Positions 53,036 through 64,000 of a stretch of DNA of 64,000 nt are shown here, one piece after another (the first letter of the stretch is position 1; every line of letters begins with the position of its first letter). Made by a program: the position numbers and the translations under genes. The notes below the pieces were generated by a model, which did not search any database, had not been told where the DNA came from, and saw only the letters and a program-made list of their open reading frames with translations. The stretch comes from Cryptomeria japonica (taxonomy: Eukaryota; Streptophyta; Pinopsida; Cupressales; Cupressaceae). The stretch covers positions 235,287,803-235,351,802 of the forward strand of contig NC_081415.1 in NCBI RefSeq assembly GCF_030272615.1, read 5' to 3'.

Positions 53036-54929
53036 CTTTACAAACTCCTCTTCAAAAAATAATATTTTTTACTGAGTTCTTCAAAAATTTGTGTTAAAAA
53101 TATTAAAAAGTACTGCCAAATGATGTAAAAAATGTTTGTCAGTACGGATTTAAATGATAGTGTGGTAAATTGATGCAATTTGTCTTTTTTTTTACAGTAA
53201 CAGTTATTTAGGAACGGGCCCCCGTTTTAGAAACGGGAGCTCGTTATTAAAATTAATAGTCAAAAAAAGGAATGGGCCCTGGTTTTTAAAACAGGGCCTC
53301 GTTCTGTGGAAGTTGATTCCACAACCCACCACTTGGCTCAGGCTTAGGCCCGAGATAGGCCTGTGATGGCCACACCTGAGACATGGACCTGCAAATTCAA
53401 ATCTCCATGAATGAAAGCACAAATATGAACTTCTGAAATAGTTTACATGCCTGTAATTAGAGAATTTTTATATGAAATTAAAACCCATTTCAGATTATAC
53501 TGTCTAGATTCTAAATATGTAAATTTTTTTAAATATTGATTATTTTAACTATTTCTCATTTAATTTATAGTAATCGGGTCCAGAAACTTGAAATATTAAC
53601 TAATTTTGTTAATTTAATAACTTTTTTATTTTAATGAATTTTGAAAAAAAAATTATATGTCTTCAATCTACACAAAATTATTTTCTATTTAAAAAAATAA
53701 ATTTTTTTTTTTAAGTTTACGCCAAATTATGTGGGTAGTACACATCAAATTTTTAAAAAGATAATTACAATCATTAAAAAATTAATTAAAAAAAATATTA
53801 GAAAAAAATACAAAAAAATATGCTCATCAATCTTCAGTGTGTTACAAACCATTTCCCAAAATGGTTTGAGAAAAGAATTTTAATTGTGTCAAAAAGTTTG
53901 GATCATACACATGCACGGTATGGTCCTAAAACAGGCATTTTTAAAACATTGTTTTTAGAACTCCATTCAAAAATTTATTTTTTATTATGTGGGTATTAAA
54001 ATAAATTACATATTTGGAAAGTACATAATATTGACTTTTTCCAAGATTCAATCTCTAAGTGTTTCAAAATTTAAGCTAAAATGAGACAAAATCTGCAAAT
54101 CAGGGAAAACACTTCCACTTTTTGGCCAAAAAGTGGACCCAGTTTCTTGCATTGACCCAATATTCAATAATTATTAAAATAAAGCCAATATTTTTACTCA
54201 CTAGTGAACCATTTCTTCAATAGATCTCCTTCTTTATCCTTAGTCAAAATTCTATAAAATTAATCATTGACGAGTCAATTAGAAAGGGGTGCTAGGCTGT
54301 GGGATAGCCATCTCCATAATGTCATATTTTTGGCACATTATCTAGTACACCAACATTGATAATGCTAGCCAAGTGACCATCAATGTCAAACATAATCCAC
54401 ACAACATGATGGTTTAGCTCTTATGCTTAAGAAATAATGGAATAATATAAATGTGGGGAAAGTAAAATGAATGAGTTATCATGCCCATAGTTATGCAAAA
54501 TGATGATTAAAAGTTATAGGGACATATTATCTTTTAAGGCTATTTTAAGCTTAAAACAAGAAGCTTATTTCTTGAAGGAAAATTATATCAAAATGGTCAA
54601 GCTTTTTACATGTGAACTTATTAGAAAACTTGTGATAGGTGTAAATACATGATTAGAATGCCACATGATTTTACACCCATGAAAGTGTATCTCTTGATTT
54701 TCCTTTTAAACCTCCAATGTGTGGAGCGAAAATTGAGAAATTAATTAATTAATTAAAAATTCTTTAATTAATAGAAAAAGAAGGATTTAATGAATTAATT
54801 GAATAATAAAAGAACACAAACACTAATTGAATTTTAACTCAAAACTAAAGACCCTCATCCATAACTATTTCACTTATCATGTAGCTATACTTCCCTATGC
54901 TTCGTGAATGATGGTTAAGGGTTATTTTA
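53036..54929. other. AT-rich spacer with a GC-rich inverted repeat block
   Basis: Mostly A/T-rich. About 53211-53300 is a G/C-rich block with repeated inverted units: GGAACGGGCCCCCGTTTTAG / AAACGGGAGCTCGTT and AATGGGCCCTGGTTTTTAAA / ACAGGGCCTCGTT. It lies just upstream of the transposase-like gene and may be part of that element's terminal region, but I find no partner on the left side. No gene is seen. Confidence 0.45.
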
Positions 54930-55006
54930 TCACAGTTGGCAAATTACTAATACTTGGCATCAAGAACAACAATACTGTGACTTGGAGAAGTTTTGTTTAT
55001 TGGGAT
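54930..55006 (+). other. Fragment similar to 24165-24250
   Basis: GGGTTATTTTATCACAGTTG and the following GCAAATTACT correspond to TTTGCTGTCACAGCTGGCAA and ATTACTCGG at 24178 onward, with further agreement at GGAGAAG...TATTGGGA. It is cut off exactly at the LTR of element C. Confidence 0.4.
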
Positions 55007-56372
55007 TGTTGGCAACAACAATGAAGGAAAACTGAGAGGGGGGGGTGAGTTAGTTTTCATCAGATTGCCAATCTTAAGCATAAATATAAATTTGATCAAC
55101 TACAACTACAACAACAACAAAGATAAGAAAATTGATAGCACAACACACAACACCAAGATTTTGACGTAGAAAACCCGGTTAAGTGAAAAACCACAGTGGG
55201 AACCTACCCACAATAAAATGATACTCTGCAGTAGTATGTGAAAATAAGTATAATGGGGAATGCACATGCATTCAAGCTCACTGCCTAGAGCTCACTCCTC
55301 AAATATAATAACCCGAAAGGCTACAACCCTTAAGGAAGGTTCACTACATTACAAGGAAGTCTCACTAACTTACAAAATATTCGGACAACAATCCAGAATC
55401 AAATGAATTGAAAGAATAACATCTGCAAATGCTTGATGACAGTTCCGGTTAAGCACATTTGTCTTCTCTACAACACTTCAATTTCTGCTCAAACACAATG
55501 CCGAAGGATGTATTCTCTTATTCGCACCTTTATCATTCTTTGATAATGTAGAAAATTCACCAATATCAAATTTATATGACTTTATTACCTATTTATACAA
55601 TTCATCGACCTTGACTACAAGGTTGGCCAAACCCTCAACTCACAATTACAAAATTACATCACATGATACAAAGATCGACCACCAAATCAATATAATGATA
55701 CACATGACATAACATGGACCTAAATCAAATGCTCAAACATGCAACACCACCAAAGATCATGCCAAGATCAACTGCAATACACTACACTATCAAGAATACC
55801 ACATAACACGAAGAATATCATCGGTTCAACAAAATCACCAAGAACACACACAAGGATCAATGCGGACCACCAAAATAGGTAGAACGTAATTAGGAAACAC
55901 CAACAAGCATGTTAGAATCATCTGTAATAGTTGCACCAACACCACTTATCAAATCTTCATCGATCAACATCTGAAACTCAAGAATACTCAAACAACAACA
56001 ACGGTCACGAGGAAAGATAACTTGCAGAGCACCAAATCATGATCCATCTAAAATGAAGATACACAAGAACATCCCAATCAATCTCCCAAAATCTCAACTC
56101 AAGATCTGATCACACTGGAATATACCAGAGGAAATATCAAACTCTACAAAGTATTGATAAAAAAAAAAAAACTATAAACCAGGTCATATGATATTATCAA
56201 TTGAGCTCTTGGATCATTGAAACCAATACAAAAAGATATAATGATACTAGAAATACTCCATATACCGAACCATGATCCCAATAAAACAACCTGCAACCAC
56301 CAGAGCAATAAATCATAAGAATATATTGACATCAATGACAACAACATATTGTAGCAGCAACAATGACCAACA
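55007..56372 (-). repeat. Presumed 3' LTR of element C
   Basis: On the plus strand it runs from TGTTGGCAACAACAATGAAGG (55007) to GACCAACA (about 56372), where the pyrimidine-rich complement of the polypurine tract begins. Only one LTR is in view, so the limits rest on the TG/CA ends and the tract. The interior is AC-rich with many short CAAC/ACAC words. Confidence 0.65.
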
Positions 56373-56699
56373 ATCTCCCCCTTTGGCATTGATGGAAACA
56401 TATGAATGTGAAAAAAAATCAATGCAAAGAAAGAAAACATCTCCAACAGACTCCCCCTAAGATCAAGCTCACCAACAGTAGATAAGACAATTTTTCACAT
56501 GCTTCTCTCCTCCTTTGACATCAATGACAAAGGTTCTCAAAACAAAAACCAAACTTTCTCTCTCCCTTAGATAAACAAATCAATGATTATAACCAGATCA
56601 ACTAAATCACAAACAGATTACTCTGTCAGAGGAGCAACATAATCTCATCAATTCGGACAAGAAGATAAGACTATGAAGTCCACCGGATTGATGCAACTC

Positions 56700-59600
56700 A
56701 ATGCATCTAGTTCCCATCAGGAGGGGTGGATACCCCTAACTTGTCTCTCAAATAGATAAATGTATCTACAAGCAAAGGCTTGGTGAAAATATCAGCAATT
56801 TGTTCCTTTGTAGACGCATGCTCTAACTTCACTAACTTTTTTCTCTCAAGAAATGATACTTGATTGATACATGTTTAGTCTTTGAATGTTGCACTAGGTT
56901 CTTTGATATATTAATAGCACTAGAATTATCACAATATATGACAGTAGGCTCATCATAGATAACTCTAATATCCTTCAACATTTGTTTCATCCAAACTACT
57001 TGACTGCAGTTACTAGCGGCATCAATGTATTCAACTTTAGTAGTAGATATGGAAATTGAATCTTGTTTCTTACTTGCCCATGAAACCAATTTCTTACCCA
57101 AAAAGAATGCACCACCAGAGGTACTCTTTCGGTCATCAACATCACCAGCCCAATCAACATCAGTGTAATCACATAACATGAAATCGTCATTCCTCGAGTA
57201 CCACAAACCATAATCCACTTCCTTTCAAGTATCTTAATATCCTCTTCATAATAGTGACATGACTCTCTTTCAGATCAACTTGATATCTAGCAGCCATGCA
57301 CACAACATGCATAATGTTAGGTCTTATCTAAGTTAGGTATAGCAGTCCACCAACCATATATCTGTACAAGGTCTGATTAGCTTTCAGAGATTCATCCTTC
57401 TTAGACAATTTGTAGTCAGTCACCATAGGAGTTCCAACCGGTTTAGAATCTTCTAACCGAAACTTCTTCATTAATTCCTTCACATATTTAGCTTGAGATA
57501 TAAAAATACCTTTTCCAGTTTGTGAAATCTGTACTCTTAAGATAAATTCCATCTCTCCTATCATAGACATTTCAAATTCTTTCTCGATATCACTGGAAAA
57601 CTTCATACTCAAGTAACCATCTCCTCCAAAGATAATGTCATCAACAAAACTTCAACAATCAATGTGTTATCATTCTCAATCTTGAAATTTATATTACTAT
57701 CAACAATACTGTTGTTAAATCCTAATTTCAGCAAATACTTATCCAATCTAACATACTAGGCTCTAGGGGCTTGTTTCAATCCATAAAGAGCTTTCTTCAG
57801 TTTGCATACCATGCCTCCATCATTTGATAATGAAAACCCATTAGGTTGCTCAATGCAAACTTCTTATTCAATATCACCATTCAAAAAGGTTGACTTGACA
57901 TCCATCTGATATACTTTGAAAGCCTTATAGGCAGCATATGCAAGCAATAGTCTAACAGCTCCAAGTCTAGCTACCAGAGCAAAAGTCTCCTCATAATCAA
58001 TTCCTTCCTTTTTTGAATATCATTTGCATACCAATCTTGCTTTATTTATAAAAACTTCTCCGACTCCATTCAATTTTTTCCTGAATACCCATTTAGTACC
58101 AATCGCATTCTTGTATTTAGGTCTAGACACAAGTTCCCATGTGTTATTCTTTTCAATCTGATTCAATTCTTCTTCCATAGCCTTCATCCAATTTTCATCT
58201 TTGCAAGCTTTAACAACATCTTTAGGTTCAATTTTATAAATCAAACATACCTCTTCAACAACTAGCCTTCTTCTAGTCATTACACCTTTGTTTGATCACC
58301 AATGATCTGATTTTTAGAACGATTCAATCTTATATACCTAAGAGTCTTCCGATTATTCTGATTTTCAAATTCTTGCACCTCTTCATCGACAACAACAATA
58401 TTCGGATCATTCTGCTTCAATTCTTCTATCTGAATTTGAGTTAAAACAACATTCAGATCATCATCATATATCTGCATGCTCTAATTTCTTTTCCACGGTC
58501 CTCATCAACCTTCACATTTGCACTTTCCACTATCTTTCTTAGTCTCTTATTGTAGTACCGCTAGGCTTTTCTCTTTGGTTAATATCCCAAGAAAATTCCC
58601 TCATCACTTCTTGCATCAAACTTTCCTATATCCTCATCTCTCTTGATATAACACTTTCTTCCAAAAATTTTGAAATATCTCACAGTAGGAATATGACCAA
58701 ACCATAGCTCATAAGGAGTCTTATCGGTATCACCTTTTATATGTACTCAGTTGAATGTGTAAACAATAGTGCTAATAGCTTCTCTCCAATAGATCTTCAC
58801 AATATTCCCTTCAATCAGCATGGTTCTTGCAACATCCAAGATAGTAATGTTCTTCCTTTCAACAACTCCATTCCGTTGTGAGGTTCTAGGAGAAGATAAT
58901 TGTCTTCTAATCCCATGCTTCACACGGAATGCGTCAAACTCACTAGAACAAAATTATCCTCCTTTTTTAGGTCTCAGACATTTTAGCTTCAATCCTGTCT
59001 CAGTCTCAACTTTTGCTTTGAATATCTTGAATTTGTCCAATGCTTCTGATTTTTCCCTAAAAAAGGCAACTGACATCATTCTGGAATAATCATTAATCAG
59101 TAACATGAAATATATGTCACCCTGCACATTTCTTATACTTGTAGGTCTACATAGGTCAGTATAAACAATATCTAGTAGTCCATCTGATAAATAGTACTTA
59201 CTCTTGAAAGAAATTCTTGTTTGCTTTCCCATTTCACATTCCTTACATACTGGAATAGAAGGCTTAACAATTTTAGGTAAATCTCTAACAACTTGAGTAG
59301 AAGTGATCTTAATCATTGAGTCAAAATTAACATGACACATTCTCCTATGCAACAACCAACTTTCATCAATCTAAGCAATCAAGCAACTTTTCTCACCGGC
59401 ATTCAAATGAAAGATATTACCTTCAGTCTTAGTTCCTGATGCAATCTCTGTACCGGAGGCATTTAGGATCTTGCAGTTTCTATTTTTGAATTACAAATCA
59501 TAACCTTTGTCCATCATCTGTCCAACACGAAAAGATTATGCTTCAAACCTTCAACATACAAGACATCATCAATGTTATGCTTACCATCAAAGGAAATGGA

Positions 59601-59937
59601 ACCTCTACCACAGATCACACAGGCTTTGTCATCTCCAAATCTTACTATTCCACCATCATACCTCTCCATATTCACAAATTTTCTTTTATCACCACTCATA
59701 TGATGTGAACAACCGTTGTCAATCACCCATTCATCTTTCTCTTCAACTTTAGCACTTAAAGCTTTCTCCTTAATAGTACAACTTGTGGAAACAACAGGTA
59801 TTGATCCATCTTCTTTAATAGTAATAAACACAATTTCATCTCCTTCCGATTCTTCATCTATAACACCTTCATCAACAACATAATAATAGTTCTTTTGATG
59901 CTTATACTTCCGGTTTGACTTCTAAGCCTTGTTGTTG
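56700..59937 (-). pseudogene. Copia protease-integrase-RT-RNase H region of element C
   Basis: Minus-strand order from the right: a protease-region segment (EEKDEWVIDNGCSHHMSGDK, about 59740-59680; DSG reads DNG), then DVLYVEGLKHNLFVLD. Integrase follows: HRRMCHVNFDSMIK (59350), an HHCC finger with VCKECEMGK, and VYTDLCRPT. The RT start NWMKAMEEELNQIEKNNTWE (about 58200) leads to a FVDDIIFGGD motif near 57630 (Y of YVDD altered). Then come SQAKYVKELMKKF (about 57500), RNase H with DWAGDVDDRKSTSGG (about 57150) and YCDNSSAINISKN (about 56930), and the pol end KEQIADIFTKPL (about 56790). Stops and frameshifts at several points make it inactive. Confidence 0.85.
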
Positions 59938-59938
59938 G

Positions 59939-60418
59939 TGTAAATAATTATTCATCATGGATATTATTACACTTACTTAAGTTTACTTAGGATAATGCAT
60001 TTCATAGTAGTTTGGATATGAGACACTTGGGTGTTTGTGCCACATTGGGATAGTGTGTGTAGGAGAAATTCCACCTCTTATGGTGTTGATCTTGTTATTA
60101 CACTATCATATCCACTTATTGTGGAGTGATAATTCCACCTTCGGTGGGTGATCCACCTCATGTGGAATATTATATTATTTCTCCTACCTACCCACACCTA
60201 TTTCCTACCTACCCTTGTTTCTTATTGAGCCACATGTCATATTTGTGTGCTCATACATATCCCTAGCCTTGCCTATATAAGCAGGCTCATCTACATTGTA
60301 TGTAACAACAACAATTATTGATCATTTTCTATTGATGAGAATACAATTTATTCTTGTCCCATATTATGTCTCTATCTTGTACATTTCAATGACCTCTTGA
60401 TCTTGGCAAAATCCAACA
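59939..60418 (+). repeat. 5' LTR of element D
   Basis: TGTAAATAATTATTCATC...AAAATCCAACA, 480 bp. It contains TATATAA at 60274-60280 and repeated TCCACCTT/TCCACCTC words near 60070-60160. The end is fixed by the primer site. Confidence 0.85.
60274..60280 (+). promoter_or_regulatory. TATA box in LTR of element D
   Basis: TATATAA in GCCTATATAAGCAGG, about 140 bp before the LTR end, the usual copia position. Confidence 0.75.
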
Positions 60419-60430
60419 TGGTATCAGAGC
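60419..60430 (+). promoter_or_regulatory. Primer binding site of element D (tRNA-iMet)
   Basis: TGGTATCAGAGC, the standard plant copia site complementary to the 3' end of initiator tRNA-Met, directly after the LTR. Confidence 0.93.
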
Positions 60431-62107
60431 TATTGGAGTCTCATTGATTCGTCTTGAAGAGGCATTATTGTGACGTCAAGAGGCAGATCTGAGGAGCATC
60501 ATCATTTGGAGGCGTCCTAGACCAGATCCAACCTCGCCATTGCGTTCGGAAGGCCATTTCCATGAATTTTGGTTATAAAGTTGGCCTATTTTGGTGGGGA
60601 AAATTTTTTTCCCCAATTTTGCTTATCGTACGGATTTTTCGAATATTCATTATTTTTTCAAAAATTTTTTTTTCCTTATTCTGAAAAATTGTTTTCAAAA
60701 AAATCAAAAATCAAAATTTTTTTTTGAAAAAATTCGAAAAAAATCAAAAAAATCAAAAAAGTGATCAAAAAAAAAAAAGGGAAAATCGATTTTTTGGGGG
60801 GTCCGCAGACCCCCCCCCATGCCGACTGTACGTGTTGCAGGCTGTGTGCAGAACCCGTACCTGACGTGCCGTCCTGTTAGCGCCTGCCGACTGTCCGTCC
60901 ACTGACGCCCGTACCTCGCCAACCTGCACGACCACCGGTCCCTGCTCCGCAGCGTCCACCGCGACTGCCGCCTCCCGCGAGCGGCCCCCGTTCCTCCCGG
61001 CTGCCTTCGTCTCCCAGCGCCGCAGCCCGCAGCGCCGCTCCACCGCGCCCAGCAGGCGACCTTCCCGACCTCGGCTCCTAGCGCCACCTCGTCCGCCGGT
61101 TCTCCGCCTCCCCAGCTCCCGAGCTCCGCCACGTCACCGGCGCCGCCTCGACCCTCGGTCTCCGGGAACCGCCACGCAGACTGCAGGTACACTCGTCCAG
61201 GATCCTCGGCCACCTCATCCGCCATGCAGACCCTCCGTACGACAAATCAGCATTTTCCGTACTGCCACGCGTCTTCCGTACGGACGCCACATCAACAGAC
61301 ACATCGCCTGCCACATCATATTCTGTACAATACGGACTGTACAGTCAGCTGTCCATGCAGTCTGTCCGTACTGTACGGACGTCCAGTCAGCCAGGCAGCG
61401 AAGTTTTGGCGACGGTCATACGGCCGTCAAATTTAATCCACTGTTTTTCTGACGTCAGCGCCACATCAGCAGGGTTTGAAAATTTTTGGACCCCCTCTCA
61501 TTTGCATTTTTGATTTTGCAGTTCAACTTCAAATGGCCGTAACTTGCTCATTTTTGCTCCTTTTTGGGTGCAATTTTTTTTGAAATGGGCTAGAATTTCG
61601 TGCTCTCCGCAGTGGTGAAATAATTTTTTGATTTTGATGCACGGATTTTTCAAAAAATTCAGTTTTTGGTGACTGTCCCTGAGTAATCCCAGTTTTTGCA
61701 ACTTCAGAGGCTTCGTTTGGGGTCATCTGACCTCCCTTTTAGGTGCCGTTTTTTTTGAAAGTGCGTATTTTTTTGTCTACTTTCACATGATGCTATCAAA
61801 TTGATGTCATTGCAAGTAGAAATTATACTTTCAGATCTTGGCCATTTTTGGCTCTCTTGGTACTTGCATATTTGCTTGAATCTCAGTTAGATTCATTGCA
61901 CTATTGATTGAAGTCTCTTGTATCTCATTTGAGAAGTTGTAAAATTTTCATCATAAGCCCACTTTGCCTTGTTTTGCAAGTGGCTCATTGTAATCGCACT
62001 AAGTATAAAGTGCCAAAATCATCACTTTTGGGGGGGTACTTTGATTGATTGAATTTGGGGGGTGTCTCTTGTGCTTTTGTACTCTTGTGTCCTTCCTTTT
62101 TGCTGCT
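60431..62107 (+). other. Leader of element D with GC-rich island
   Basis: About 60600-60790 is A/T homopolymer-rich. About 60800-61440 switches abruptly to very high G/C, with CCG/CGCC words and the motif TACGGAC or its complement several times near 60830 and 61230-61390. About 61500-62107 returns to T-rich sequence. Open frames on both strands in the island are a by-product of its composition; none resembles a known protein. Confidence 0.6.
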
Positions 62108-64000
62108 ATGGGTTCTTCTAAGTTTCCTCTCTTAACTCCACATAACTATGCTACTTGGAAAATTGATGCATGGAGTAAACTTATGGAAAAAGGACTCACT
62201 CATTACATTGATGGAACTATTGTTGCTCCAGCTGATCCTAAGACTGATCCAGTTGGTCACTTAGATTGGCTCACTAAAAATATCATGGCAATTGGTACCT
62301 TAAGAAAGTATGTATCAAAGGATCTCATTTTTCATATTGAGAAATGTACTCTAATCAAGGATGCTTGGCAAAAGTTTCAAGACTTGTATGGTCAAGTTGA
62401 TGAGATTAGGGGATATCAAATTGATAGTGATCTCACCATGTTAGATCCCAAGAACTTTGATACTATACAAGATTATGTCACTAAGGCAAATGAGTTGAGG
62501 GCACAACTCAAAGATTGTGGCATTGATAAGAAGGATACTCAATTGATATTCAACTTGATAGGCAAGCTTCCACAAGAATATGCAGCATTTGTTTCTAGTT
62601 TCCAAACTCATAGGATGACAATGGGTTCAAGCTACAAAATGCCTACATTTGATGCTTTCAATGAAATGTTGATGATGGAACAAACTAAGTTGATAAGCAT
62701 GGGCATTCTTATGGCTTCTTCTAAGTCTCAAGCATTAGTGGCAAATCAAGGAAACAAAGGAAATCAAGGAAAGGACAACTCAAACAAGAAGAAATGGCAA
62801 TCAAAGCCTAAGGATAAAGCATCATCTTCTCCACAACAAGGAGATTCATCTTCTTCCAAGAAAGATAATTCACCAAAGAGAGAGAGACCTACTTGTGCTT
62901 ATTGTAAAAAGATTGGTCATGAGGAACATTGTTGCCATACTAAGAAGATTGATGAGCTTACACATATCATCAAAAAGCATAACATTGATTTGCCTAAAGT
63001 CTACAAAAAGGATGATTCATTAACTTCCACTTCCTCACATTCAAAAGGAAAAGGGCAAGCATTCATGGCTTCTACAAGTGGAAAAACTCACTCTTTTGGA
63101 ATAAGAAAAGGAAAAGCTCTATGTGCTACAACAAATCATACTTCAGAGAGATGGCTTCTAGATTCAGGGGCTTCTCATCATATGGCTTCTTCACAATCTA
63201 TGTTCTCTACATTTGAGCCTTGCACCATGCCACAGATTTTGATGGGCAATCATACATACATGGATGTGATTGGGAAAGGATCTATTGACATTGGAGATAA
63301 CTCCTTCAATGATGTGTTGTGTGTACCCTACTTGACAAACAATCTCCTTTCTATCTATCAAATCACACATGGCGCAACTAAGAGAGTTGTGGAGTTCACA
63401 CCTGACTCAGTTTTTATTAGAGACATGGAGACTAGAGCTATCATTGCAACTGGGGTGGTTGATCATGCATCTCGGTTATACACCTTTTCAGATTTTGTTG
63501 ATGATGATGATTTCACATTTGATGATTCTACACATAATGATCACACTTATTGTGATGGTTCAGATTTTGAGGAGAACTTTGGACACTTGAACATGGGGAT
63601 TCTCACATGTAACCTCGTTCTTGAGTCTTGTATTTCATCTTCTCATATTGATATCACATCACCTATTGTACCTGATGATGCAGATAGTGCGACAGTTTTG
63701 CCTTCATGTGATTCAGTGCAGCAGGATATACATTGTCTTCCAGCTTCAGATTCATGGGATGATTACTTGACAGACATTGCAGGTTTGTTTGTGGAATCCT
63801 ACATTGCAGATTTGGGAGACATCATTGATGACATTCATCTTCTCTTTGATGAAGATGATCCTTCTTCGATTGTTGCGAGGGCACACTCTGACCCTCTTGT
63901 TCATTCTCTACATGATCATTCTTTCGAGGTTGACATGATTGTGGATACTTATGTACAGCAGTTGGAGGAGGTCTCTTTATTCTTTGAGGAGACACATGAG
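62108..64000 (+). CDS. Copia Gag-protease frame of element D, incomplete at window end
   Basis: Starts MGSSKFPLLTPHNYATWKID, the usual opening of plant copia gag, and is open for all 631 codons to the last base. The gag domain (about residues 10-205; AIGTLRKYVSKDLIF, LIFNLIGKLPQEY) is followed by a K/Q/S-rich linker. A proper CCHC knuckle CAYCKKIGHEEHCC (about 263-276) and protease WLLDSGASHHMASS (about 345-357) with intact D-S-G follow. The pre-integrase segment includes RLYTFSDF and FGHLNMGIL (about 457-500). After that comes an unusually long acidic stretch (for example DDIHLLFDEDDPSS) where integrase would be expected. Integrase, reverse transcriptase and RNase H would lie past the window end. 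Confidence 0.9.
   Translation, partial: MGSSKFPLLTPHNYATWKIDAWSKLMEKGLTHYIDGTIVAPADPKTDPVGHLDWLTKNIMAIGTLRKYVSKDLIFHIEKCTLIKDAWQKFQDLYGQVDEIRGYQIDSDLTMLDPKNFDTIQDYVTKANELRAQLKDCGIDKKDTQLIFNLIGKLPQEYAAFVSSFQTHRMTMGSSYKMPTFDAFNEMLMMEQTKLISMGILMASSKSQALVANQGNKGNQGKDNSNKKKWQSKPKDKASSSPQQGDSSSSKKDNSPKRERPTCAYCKKIGHEEHCCHTKKIDELTHIIKKHNIDLPKVYKKDDSLTSTSSHSKGKGQAFMASTSGKTHSFGIRKGKALCATTNHTSERWLLDSGASHHMASSQSMFSTFEPCTMPQILMGNHTYMDVIGKGSIDIGDNSFNDVLCVPYLTNNLLSIYQITHGATKRVVEFTPDSVFIRDMETRAIIATGVVDHASRLYTFSDFVDDDDFTFDDSTHNDHTYCDGSDFEENFGHLNMGILTCNLVLESCISSSHIDITSPIVPDDADSATVLPSCDSVQQDIHCLPASDSWDDYLTDIAGLFVESYIADLGDIIDDIHLLFDEDDPSSIVARAHSDPLVHSLHDHSFEVDMIVDTYVQQLEEVSLFFEETHE

Larger units (their letters stand above)
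55007..59938 (-). mobile_element. Element C: broken Ty1/copia retrotransposon, interrupted by element D
   Basis: Read on the minus strand. The 3' LTR is on the left (55007 to about 56372), followed by a CTCCCCCTTT (complement AAAGGGGGAG) polypurine site. The pol gene runs leftward from 59937. It is cut at 59938 within the gag/protease part by the LTR of element D, so its gag and 5' LTR must lie beyond the window. Confidence 0.85.
59939..64000 (+). mobile_element. Element D: Ty1/copia retrotransposon, 5' part
   Basis: A 480-bp 5' LTR, a TGGTATCAGAGC primer site, a 1.7-kb leader and an open gag-protease frame that runs off the window. It is inserted into element C. The five bases before it, GTTGG (59934-59938), should recur after its 3' LTR outside the window. 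Confidence 0.9.

Noticed and set aside
56144-56446. 100-codon minus-strand open frame near element C LTR end
   Set aside because: It spans the LTR/polypurine boundary of element C and its hydrophobic composition reflects AC-rich LTR sequence; no family resemblance.
60704-61314. Overlapping minus-strand open frames in the GC-rich leader of element D
   Set aside because: Long frames on both strands are expected at this G/C content; no motif or known domain is visible.

Overview
This is a repeat-dominated stretch of a plant nuclear genome. The evidence is two secreted EXORDIUM-family genes, relics of plant-type pentatricopeptide (PPR) genes, and Ty1/copia, Ty3/gypsy (Tat-like) and L1-type elements with plant features: a tRNA-iMet or tRNA-Trp-like primer site, a second RNase H in the gypsy polymerase, and an RNase H at the end of the LINE. 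The density of nested insertions and the AT-rich spacers suit a very large genome, possibly a gymnosperm, but the species cannot be read from the sequence.

Layout. 1-1330: decayed PPR-DYW gene. About 1980-12690: an old minus-strand LINE, split by a complete non-autonomous Ty3/gypsy element (A, 2292-10081, target duplication CTTCT). 12934-13947 (minus) and 25211-26158 (plus): two intact EXORDIUM-like genes, head to head. Between them lie a 5'-truncated LINE with a 14-bp target duplication (14972-18662), about 1.1 kb of degenerate interstitial telomere-like repeat (19600-20745) and a small coding-free LTR element (E, 20798-23146) carrying a 41-bp minisatellite. 26568-26868: a second PPR relic. 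27355-29457: simple, palindromic and duplicated repeats. 30769-32883: a spliced plus-strand gene (with stops) converging on a minus-strand transposase-like gene (33953-36417 plus 52529-53035). That transposase gene is split by a young, intact 16.1-kb Tat-like Ty3/gypsy element (B, 36423-52523). 55007-59938: a broken minus-strand copia element (C). It is interrupted in gag/protease by a plus-strand copia element (D, 59939 to the window end), whose gag-protease frame is open to the last base.

How the parts relate. Only the two EXORDIUM genes look like conventional host genes. Elements A and B share primer-site type, gag architecture and a hairpin plus GGGGGCATAC motif upstream of the 3' LTR, so A may use proteins made by B-like elements. 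B's LTRs differ at two positions by eye, so it is recent, whereas A's differ at roughly thirty.

The most novel candidates are the transposase-like family with its companion gene, the LINE with an extra 3' ORF, and the repeated hairpin/GGGGGC modules of A.
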